Under the pieces are notes generated by a model that saw only the letters and a program-made list of their open reading frames with translations, ran no database searches and was not told the DNA's origin. This document shows positions 25,591 through 31,971 of a stretch of DNA of 31,971 nt, in pieces; the first letter of the stretch is position 1; every line of letters starts with the position of its first letter. The translations under genes were made by a program, and so were the position numbers. The stretch comes from JBEBSD01 sp040394475 (GTDB lineage Bacteria; Bacteroidota; Bacteroidia; Cytophagales; Spirosomataceae): the NCBI GenBank assembly GCA_040394475.1, contig JBEBSD010000067.1:1-31971 (forward strand), in the 5' to 3' direction.

Positions 25591-27246
25591 TCAATAACCC
25601 GCATTTTGTCCTAATGGTACAGAGAAATTGGCGTCGATGGCCGTTTGCGGAATAGGAAACAGTTCATGCTTGTCTTCAATGGTATTCCGCGTGCTCTCGC
25701 GAATATTATACTTGCGTACGCGTTCTACCAATTTACCCATCCGCATAAGGGTCCGTCTCCTGGGTTCCTCCGTAATCAGCTCCCGTGCGCGTTCGTCTAA
25801 AATGTAGTCGATACTTACATCGCCGGCAGCCGCCGGCTTTGCATTCGCTCTGCTTCTCACACTGTTAATATCGTTGACGGCATTCCCGATATCTCCATTT
25901 CTGAAATAAGCTTCTGCTCTCAGCAGATAGGTTTCCGAAAGCCTGTACACCATAAAATCCTTTGCTGTCTGCCCCGACGTATTGTTGTCATTCCACGGTT
26001 TGCCTTCTATTTTTCGGATAGTAGGGTACAGATTCTGCATGGTGTCCTCAAGAGAGGTCTTTTTTTCAACCGGTTTCTGAAAATAGGCTGATACCGGATT
26101 ATTGTAGTAATAATTTCTACGAATATTATAGGACGAATTCCTTATGTCGTTATTCCAGTCTTCCGCCCACAGGTCATACAAAAAATAATTGGTGGGACGT
26201 ACCCAGCCCACCCCGCGGCCCAGGCTGTCTACGATTATCATCGGATTCCCATCGGGATCCCTAATATGGATGGTAAAAGGCCCCCAACCTCTTAAATTGT
26301 GATTGCCTCTGCTGCTCCCGCCCCCTCCGGGAGTGAAGTGCTCAAACTGCCAGACATAAATGGACTCCAGGTTGCCGGAACTTCTGTTTTGGTTGCCGTC
26401 CTTAAAGAGATCCGAATAGACATCTCCGGGCTGATCTTTTTCGACGCCGAACCTTTCTGTCATCAGTTTATATAAACCTGAATCGATAACCTTGGATGCC
26501 GATTCTATGGCCTTTTGATAGCTTCCCAGATTAATGTATACTTCGGTAAGCAAGTGATCCGCCGCCGCTTTTACAATTCTTCCTTCCTTCGCCTTTTCAA
26601 CCGTTTGAGGCAACCACGCAGACGCAAACTCCAGGTCTCTTTGCGCCGATTCGTACACTTCCATTCTGGTGTTGCGGACAAAATCGGTTTTAGGGCCGGT
26701 ATAAATTGTATCTACAATAGGAACTCCACCATACAGATTAGCCAGGAGGTTATGCGTATACGCCCTGAAAAACTTCGCCTCCGCTATTATTGCATTCTTT
26801 TCTGCATCACTGGTCCACATGTTCGCAATTTCAGGTTTTTCTGCGTATACGATAATGGTGTTTGCAATAGCCAGCATATTGGAATATCCCCAATTCCAGA
26901 AAGTTTGTGCAACTGGATTTTCCGGTATTAAATACGTTGCATAATTCCGGAAATTAACTGCAGGCTCCTGACCGGTGGTGGCAACGTCCGTGCCGATATT
27001 CTGATCAAAGAACATGGTGAGGTCTTCCCTTGTCAGTTCGTTCCGGGCTGTTTGATGCAGGGCCGTAATATAATTCTCAAAACCTGCCTTGGATGTCAGA
27101 ACCACATCCGGATTCAGAGAATCCTTAGGCATTTCAGTTAAAAACTTATCGTCACATCCGCTTATACCAAGCAACAGGAGCAGATGGAAGAAAACAAGGG
27201 TCTTCTTCTTTGCATTAGGGTTATGAATGATTGGTCTGAATTTCAT
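25591..27246 (-). CDS. susD: SusD/RagB-family outer-membrane glycan-binding lipoprotein (PUL 2)
   Basis: A SusD-like lipoprotein of 551 residues. The signal peptide ends in the lipobox LGISGC with Cys31 lipidated. N-terminal family features include the aromatic-rich FFRAYTHNLLANLYGGVPIV stretch. The C-terminal RagB/SusD region shows YRLSETYLLRAEAYFRNGD and INSVRSRAN, then LDERARELITEEPRRRTLMR. It follows its susC by 30 bp and precedes the Asp-box protein by 40 bp, so it is part of one transcript. It is clearly different in sequence from the PUL 1 SusD, consistent with a different ligand. Confidence 0.96.
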   Translation of the reverse strand: MKFRPIIHNPNAKKKTLVFFHLLLLLGISGCDDKFLTEMPKDSLNPDVVLTSKAGFENYITALHQTARNELTREDLTMFFDQNIGTDVATTGQEPAVNFRNYATYLIPENPVAQTFWNWGYSNMLAIANTIIVYAEKPEIANMWTSDAEKNAIIAEAKFFRAYTHNLLANLYGGVPIVDTIYTGPKTDFVRNTRMEVYESAQRDLEFASAWLPQTVEKAKEGRIVKAAADHLLTEVYINLGSYQKAIESASKVIDSGLYKLMTERFGVEKDQPGDVYSDLFKDGNQNRSSGNLESIYVWQFEHFTPGGGGSSRGNHNLRGWGPFTIHIRDPDGNPMIIVDSLGRGVGWVRPTNYFLYDLWAEDWNNDIRNSSYNIRRNYYYNNPVSAYFQKPVEKKTSLEDTMQNLYPTIRKIEGKPWNDNNTSGQTAKDFMVYRLSETYLLRAEAYFRNGDIGNAVNDINSVRSRANAKPAAAGDVSIDYILDERARELITEEPRRRTLMRMGKLVERVRKYNIRESTRNTIEDKHELFPIPQTAIDANFSVPLGQNAGY

Positions 27247-27276
27247 GATCTTATTGTCTTAGTCTTGATATTACTG

Positions 27277-30200
27277 CTAAAAACCCATGTTAAGCCCGAT
27301 AGAAGTCGTTTTGGGCATCGGAAAACCTCTTGATCCTCCTCCGCTCTCGGGGTCAGTTCCCGGCCACTTGTCCAGGGTTACCAGGTTCTTGCCACTGACG
27401 AACAGCTTCAAATTGTTCAGTTTGATCCTGTTGGTTACTTTAGCGGGGAAATCATATGAAAAGGAAATGTCCTGCAGCCGGATAAAGTTTCTGCTGAAGT
27501 AATAGTTATGCTGGTAAGGATTATTATATCCCAGCGAAGGGTTTTTAGTAGATTTGTTCTCCGGAGTCCACCAATCATTGTCATATTGATTCAAGGCACG
27601 GGCCGGATAGTTTCCGCCAAAATTCGAATTGGGATCTGCCTGCGCAAAACCTCCTGTCCATCCTTGCATCGCGTTGATGAAAACGGACAATGTAAACTGA
27701 CGATACTGCAGGTTATTGGTGATGCCCCACCGGTATAAAGGCTGTCCTGTCTGGCCTATTACCGAGCGATCCTGGGAATCTATTTTTCCGTCATTATTGA
27801 GATCTTTAAGTCTTACAAAACCAGGTTTAAAGCCGTTCGGAATCTCATCTCCCTCCTGATAGATGCCATCAAATTCATAGTCGTAAGCAATATTCATCGG
27901 TTTGCCGATAAACCAGCGATTCCCTAAATCATCATCCTCTTTACCATCTCCATCTGTATCCGAACGATAGAGATGAACAATTTTATTACGATTGGCCGAA
28001 AACATAAAGCCGCTGCTCCATTCAAAATCCCCTGTCCGCACATTCACCGTGTTAAGGGTTATTTCCAGCCCTTTATTGTTTGTCGCACCAAGGTTGGTCC
28101 AGACGGAAGTGAAACCGGTCATTGTCGGGAGAGAGCGCTGAACCAGCAAGTCCCGGGTGTCCATATTGTAAATCTCCACTGTTCCGCCCAGCCTGTTGCT
28201 GAACAATTCGAAGTCGACGGCAGCATTTGCCGTATAGGTAGTCTCCCATTTCAGGTTCGAATTAGCCATTCGGCTCGTAAAAATACCGATTGAAGTAGGC
28301 CCCCCGTCTCCGTACACATAACGTGTTATTCCGGAAATACTCAGTGACTGGTAAGGACTTATTGCCTGATTTCCGACAGCTCCGTAAGACAGCCGCAATT
28401 TGAGCAAATTAACAAACGAAGCCTTTTTGATAAAATCTTCGTCTGATGCGATCCAGGCAACAGAAGCAGAAGGAAAGGTGGCATACTTATTATTTGAGGC
28501 AAAAACAGAGCTTCCGTCTCTGCGCATCGTCAAGGTCAGCAGGTAGCGATCTTTCAAGCGGTAATTCAACCGGAACATGGATGAAACCCCATCCTCTTCC
28601 GATGCCGATGAAGAATTCGTGAGAATTCCGCCCAGGCCCAGATTATTCCATCCCAGGGCGTCGGACGACAATTGCGAGGCATTCGCAGTAGTTGCTTCGA
28701 CTCCGCGGTGATTCCTGCCATACAGCAGGGTTATATCGAAAGCATTGTCATTGTTAATCTGGGTAGAATACGTCAGGATGTTTTCCTGGACCCAGTCAAA
28801 ATCATTTCTGTTAAATTTATTGGCCGATGTATGATTGTCTGTGCGGCCGGGATCCTGCCTGGTGAAGTTGTACGCATGATCCGTTCTGAAATTGGGCGAA
28901 TAATTAAGCCGGTAGCTCAATCCTTTAATGAAGGGAATATCCACAACCGTGTAAAAATTGGTAAAAATATTATAATAGATCTCTTCATTGGTTACAAAAT
29001 AGGAATTATACATCGGGTTGCTGGAAACCTGATCTTCGGAAACCGTCCATCTCGTCGGATGTCCCGCTTCATTGTACCACGTACCGAACGGGCCGTTATA
29101 GTATGCAGCCGACACATCCGCTTCCCTCCCGGATAAATCGCGTCTCAGAAAGCTGGCATTTAACCCGACCGTTAACCAGTCAGTAACTTTGTTTTCGATG
29201 TTCGACCGCACAGAAAGACGCTTTTCATTGTCGTTATAGATTAAACCACGTTCATCCGTCACTGATGCCGACAAATAATAATTAGTACGATTGGTACGTC
29301 CGGAAATACTTAAATCATATGAACTGACCTTACCGTTCTGGGAAATACCCTCCCAGGGATCCACGGTTCTGCCCGCCTCATAATTGTCAACTTCGGAAGG
29401 CGCCAAATAACTGGTTATTTTAGCCGGATCCGCATCCAGACCCAGTTGCCGCCTCATTTCCAGCGTTTTTTCGATGTAACGTTCCGGGCTCAGCAGTTTT
29501 ACCTTTTTACTCCATTCGGACAGGCCGAAAAAAGTATTGAACCGTACGGTGGGCTTTTCCGTCGTCCCTTTTTTTGTGGTAATCAGGATAACCCCGTTAG
29601 CTGCCCTGGAGCCGTATATGGCGGCGGCACTGGCATCTTTCAGCACCTCCATAGATTCTATATCGTTGGGATTCAGATAATTGATACTTGCATTGAACAT
29701 AATCCCATCTACAATAATCAGCGGGTTATTCCCGCCACTTAATGATCTCGGACCGCGGATCAGAATTGACCCTCCTTGCCCCGGCCGCCCACTATCTGTA
29801 AACTGTACCCCTGCCACCCGTCCGCGCAGGGCCTGCATGACGTTGGTATTCGGCAGATTCTCCGTTTGTTTCATATCAATCTTGGAGATGGAACCGGTTA
29901 CATTGCGTTTGGATTGGGAGCCATAACCTACCACAACGACTTCATCGAGGGCTTTCAGATCGCTTGTCAGCTGCACGTCGAGGGTGGTCTGATCACCCGG
30001 TTCGATCGTCTCGGAAGCATAGCCTACGAAGCTGAATACCAGTGTGGCGCCGCTTGCCGGGATGGTGAGGGAAAACTGTCCTTCTGCATCGGTGGTGGTG
30101 CCTTGCTGGGAGTTCTTTAAAAGAATACTGACTCCGGGTAAGGTAGTGCCGGTCGCGCGATCGGAGACCGTTCCTTTGATTACCCGCTCAGTGGATTGCG

Positions 30201-30312
30201 CTGAGAGTGTACTGACCGGAAGCGTCAGGTAAAGAACTCCCAGGAACAAGAGCTGCTGCAGACAGCGACTCCTGCAGCAGGTTTTGATAAGAAAGGGGTT
30301 TTGTCTGGACAT
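27277..30312 (-). CDS. susC: SusC/RagA TonB-dependent transporter without STN domain (PUL 2)
   Basis: Outer-membrane transporter of 1011 residues. I chose ATG 30312 because it gives a normal signal peptide (ending TLSAQS, about 36-40). The open frame extends to 30417 but adds residues that do not look like part of a signal peptide. Domain order: carboxypeptidase-regulatory-like domain (about 45-117, GTVSDRATGTTLPGVSILLK), TonB-box-like DEVVVVGYG (123-131), plug with the NPNDIESMEVLKDASAAAIY segment, and barrel ending NMGF. Unlike the PUL 1 protein it has no STN domain and no neighbouring sigma/anti-sigma pair, so its regulation must differ. It is the first gene of PUL 2. Confidence 0.95.
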   Translation of the reverse strand: MSRQNPFLIKTCCRSRCLQQLLFLGVLYLTLPVSTLSAQSTERVIKGTVSDRATGTTLPGVSILLKNSQQGTTTDAEGQFSLTIPASGATLVFSFVGYASETIEPGDQTTLDVQLTSDLKALDEVVVVGYGSQSKRNVTGSISKIDMKQTENLPNTNVMQALRGRVAGVQFTDSGRPGQGGSILIRGPRSLSGGNNPLIIVDGIMFNASINYLNPNDIESMEVLKDASAAAIYGSRAANGVILITTKKGTTEKPTVRFNTFFGLSEWSKKVKLLSPERYIEKTLEMRRQLGLDADPAKITSYLAPSEVDNYEAGRTVDPWEGISQNGKVSSYDLSISGRTNRTNYYLSASVTDERGLIYNDNEKRLSVRSNIENKVTDWLTVGLNASFLRRDLSGREADVSAAYYNGPFGTWYNEAGHPTRWTVSEDQVSSNPMYNSYFVTNEEIYYNIFTNFYTVVDIPFIKGLSYRLNYSPNFRTDHAYNFTRQDPGRTDNHTSANKFNRNDFDWVQENILTYSTQINNDNAFDITLLYGRNHRGVEATTANASQLSSDALGWNNLGLGGILTNSSSASEEDGVSSMFRLNYRLKDRYLLTLTMRRDGSSVFASNNKYATFPSASVAWIASDEDFIKKASFVNLLKLRLSYGAVGNQAISPYQSLSISGITRYVYGDGGPTSIGIFTSRMANSNLKWETTYTANAAVDFELFSNRLGGTVEIYNMDTRDLLVQRSLPTMTGFTSVWTNLGATNNKGLEITLNTVNVRTGDFEWSSGFMFSANRNKIVHLYRSDTDGDGKEDDDLGNRWFIGKPMNIAYDYEFDGIYQEGDEIPNGFKPGFVRLKDLNNDGKIDSQDRSVIGQTGQPLYRWGITNNLQYRQFTLSVFINAMQGWTGGFAQADPNSNFGGNYPARALNQYDNDWWTPENKSTKNPSLGYNNPYQHNYYFSRNFIRLQDISFSYDFPAKVTNRIKLNNLKLFVSGKNLVTLDKWPGTDPESGGGSRGFPMPKTTSIGLNMGF

Positions 30313-30547
30313 TTTAACTGATTGGTAAGGGTTACTGGGTGATAAACTTTTGAAATACTCACACAACGACAAGCCCCGGCCGGAAAGATATCGTACTTCC
30401 GGAATGACTGTCATCATACATCGGTCAGGCCCTGAATCCGGGACGTCAGAAGATTACGGGTCTGTTTATACGTTTCATGCATTTCTCCGGGGCTCTCAGC
30501 AGGCGTCTGTTTGCTTTTGATCCGGTATTATCAGAATTTTAACAAGA

Positions 30548-30555
30548 CAAATCTA
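30548..30555 (-). promoter_or_regulatory. -7 promoter box for PUL 2
   Basis: The minus strand reads TAGATTTG, an exact match to the Bacteroidota consensus TAnnTTTG. No TTG occurs at the -33 distance. Instead, the proximal copy of a 16-bp direct repeat begins 20 bp upstream (30576), where an activator could replace the missing -33 contact. Confidence 0.55.
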
Positions 30556-30575
30556 CGGGGAACTTTACAAAAAAG

Positions 30576-30612
30576 AGTTCGGGAAATTATCTGATTAGTT
30601 CGGGAAATTATC
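30576..30612. promoter_or_regulatory. 16-bp direct repeat, candidate activator binding site
   Basis: AGTTCGGGAAATTATC occurs exactly at 30576-30591 and again at 30597-30612. The period is 21 bp, two turns of B-DNA, so both copies face the same side of the helix. The repeat lies directly upstream of the PUL 2 -7 box and about 124 bp upstream of the divergent oxidoreductase ATG. This layout fits a dimeric activator such as a response regulator or hybrid two-component regulator. No such gene is in the window. Confidence 0.65.
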
Positions 30613-30735
30613 CTGTTTGAGCAGTCGCCGCCCGGGAGGTTGGGGGATACCCTGAAAACAACCGTATTGAAGAGATACTCCGCTCCGATTATTCATTAAT
30701 ATTACGTTACTTTGGGTTCTACTACTGATTGTGAT

Positions 30736-31914
30736 ATGAACCGACGTACGTTTTTGCGCTCCGGAATTGCGCTGTCCGCATTTATATCAACGGGTTGGGA
30801 CAAATCCCGTCCGCTATCGGTGGCCATTATCGGCCACACCGGACGGGGAAATTACGGACACGGCCTGGACACGCTTTGGCTGGAATTTCCTGAACTGTCA
30901 ATTGCCGGCGTGGCAGATCCGGATCCGAAAGGACTGGAAGCCGCACGGGTACGCCTGAAAGGCGCAGCGGGTTTTGCGGATTACCGAAAAATGCTGGAAG
31001 TACAAAAACCTGATTTACTTTGCATTGCACCCCGTCATATCGACCAGCACCGGGATATGGCGTTGGCAGCCTGTGCAGCCGGCGTTAAGGGGATTTATAT
31101 GGAAAAGCCTTTTTGCCGGACCTTGTCTGAAGCGGATGAGATCCTTCAGGCTTGCGGGAAAACAGGGACGAAAATTGCACTGGCACATCGGAACCGTTAC
31201 CATCCGGCGCTGGCCACGGCGCAAAATCTGGTGGAAACGGGAACGCTGGGACAAGTATTGGAGGTTCGCGGGAGGGGAAAAGAAGACCACCGCGGCGGAC
31301 CGCTGGATTTATGGGTGCTGGGCTCACATGTCCTGAACCTGATTCCCCTGTTTACCGGAAACCTGACCGCCTGTTCGGCGGGGATCTACCAGGATGGAAA
31401 ACCGATAACACGCGCAGACCTCCGGGAAGGGGAGGAGGGAATAGGAAAAACCGGCGGGAATAGTCTTCATGCCCGTTTTGAGTCGGAAAAAGGAATCCCG
31501 GTGTACATTGACTCCAGGCAGGGCGCGGGAGTGGCTGCCGCCAATTTTGGGTTCCAGGTGATCGGAACAAAAGGCATCATGGACATCCGGATCGACACCG
31601 AACCCTTAGTGCATGTAATAATGGGCCACCCTATGCACCCCGTCACAGGAACCAGGCAATGGCTGCCGGTGACCAGCGGTGGGATAAACCAACCGGAACC
31701 CGTCGACGGGATTACCGCCGCTATTGCCGGACATCATGCGGCGGTCGGCGATTTACTTGCAGCGGTCCAGGAAAACCGTCAGCCGCTATGCAGCGGGCAG
31801 GAGGGAAGAGCCACAGTAGAGGCGATCTCGGCCGTTTTTGAATCGCACCGTTTAGGAGGAGCCCGGGTCGGATTGCCTTTGAAAACACGGGGAAATCCGC
31901 TGGATCTTCTGTAG
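30736..31914 (+). CDS. Tat-exported Gfo/Idh/MocA-family oxidoreductase
   Basis: A 392-residue NAD(P)-dependent oxidoreductase of the glucose-fructose oxidoreductase/inositol dehydrogenase family. The N-terminus MNRRTFLRSG carries a twin-arginine motif followed by a hydrophobic stretch, so export by Tat with its cofactor bound is likely. A Rossmann-fold nucleotide loop follows (VAIIGHTGRGNYG, 29-41), and then the family signature EKP at 123-125. The C-terminal domain includes GSHVLNL (196-202). I chose ATG 30736; the longer frame begins with TTG at 30712 and would put extra residues before the Tat motif. It is divergent from PUL 2 and may share control with it. The substrate, probably a sugar, is unknown. 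Positions 31915-31971 after it show no clear feature. Confidence 0.93.
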   Translation: MNRRTFLRSGIALSAFISTGWDKSRPLSVAIIGHTGRGNYGHGLDTLWLEFPELSIAGVADPDPKGLEAARVRLKGAAGFADYRKMLEVQKPDLLCIAPRHIDQHRDMALAACAAGVKGIYMEKPFCRTLSEADEILQACGKTGTKIALAHRNRYHPALATAQNLVETGTLGQVLEVRGRGKEDHRGGPLDLWVLGSHVLNLIPLFTGNLTACSAGIYQDGKPITRADLREGEEGIGKTGGNSLHARFESEKGIPVYIDSRQGAGVAAANFGFQVIGTKGIMDIRIDTEPLVHVIMGHPMHPVTGTRQWLPVTSGGINQPEPVDGITAAIAGHHAAVGDLLAAVQENRQPLCSGQEGRATVEAISAVFESHRLGGARVGLPLKTRGNPLDLL

Positions 31915-31971
31915 GAAGGCTTCCCTTTATTAGATTAAGACGCTGACATATAGGATATTACAATAAAACAA

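Larger units (their letters stand above)
30313..30735. other. 423-bp divergent intergenic region between PUL 2 and the oxidoreductase gene
   Basis: This stretch separates susC of PUL 2 (minus) from the oxidoreductase (plus). It holds a perfect -7 box and a 16-bp direct repeat on the PUL 2 side (separate entries), and a 6-bp inverted repeat CCGGAA/TTCCGG at 30380-30402 in the likely susC leader. For the plus-strand gene there is only a near-match to a -7 box, TTACTTTG at 30707-30714, 21 nt before the ATG, with no good -33. The implied susC leader of about 230 nt is long. I see no credible gene here. Confidence 0.7.

Noticed and set aside
30313..30417. Longer susC start with 35 more residues
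   Set aside because: The added residues precede a complete signal peptide beginning at 30312 and would bury it.

Overview
The window looks like Bacteroidota chromosomal DNA. It carries two SusC/SusD-type TonB-dependent uptake pairs, an ECF sigma factor/FecR anti-sigma pair, many secreted glycan-acting enzymes and at least one promoter with the Bacteroidota -7 consensus TAnnTTTG. It reads as an accessory carbohydrate-utilisation region. I cannot place the genus with confidence; gene style fits Cytophagales or Chitinophagales better than gut Bacteroides. No tRNA, rRNA, transposase, phage gene or CRISPR array was seen.

Layout. (1) Positions 232-12441, minus strand, form the first polysaccharide utilisation locus (PUL 1). 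In transcription order it holds an ECF sigma factor, a FecR-like anti-sigma factor, a SusC with an N-terminal STN signalling domain, a SusD lipoprotein, and two tandem paralogous exported proteins of about 810-825 residues that I cannot assign to a named family. Each paralog is internally duplicated. (2) Positions 12611-21298, plus strand and divergent from PUL 1, hold four exported hydrolase-like proteins: a two-lobed acetylxylan-esterase-like protein, a 1346-residue multidomain protein (degenerate SGNH, propeller-like dehydrogenase domain, helical repeats, C-terminal blue-copper domain), and two alpha/beta-hydrolases. The second and third of these genes overlap by ATGA. (3) Positions 21442-30312, minus strand, form PUL 2: SusC without STN, SusD, an Asp-box (sialidase-like) protein, a BASS-family transporter, an APH-family kinase and an HpcH/HpaI aldolase. 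Spacing in its distal part is very tight, again with an ATGA overlap. (4) Position 30736 onward, plus strand, is a Tat-exported Gfo/Idh/MocA oxidoreductase, divergent from PUL 2.

How it may work together (inference). PUL 1 appears to sense its own ligand: SusC-STN to FecR to ECF sigma. It would import oligosaccharides released by the two novel paralogs, while the divergent esterase set strips acyl groups. PUL 2 has no local sigma pair. Instead, a 16-bp direct repeat with a 21-bp period lies just upstream of a perfect -7 box, which suggests control by a DNA-binding activator encoded elsewhere. Its distal genes (transporter, kinase, pyruvate-type aldolase) suggest that an acidic sugar product is taken into the cytoplasm and cleaved to a pyruvate-type product.

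Repeats sit at operon ends and gaps: a palindromic 82-84-bp tandem repeat after PUL 1, 14-bp repeats between the two paralogs, an 11-bp perfect hairpin after the PUL 1 susD, and a CCCTTCGACAAG-type repeat that supplies the last codons of the aldolase gene.
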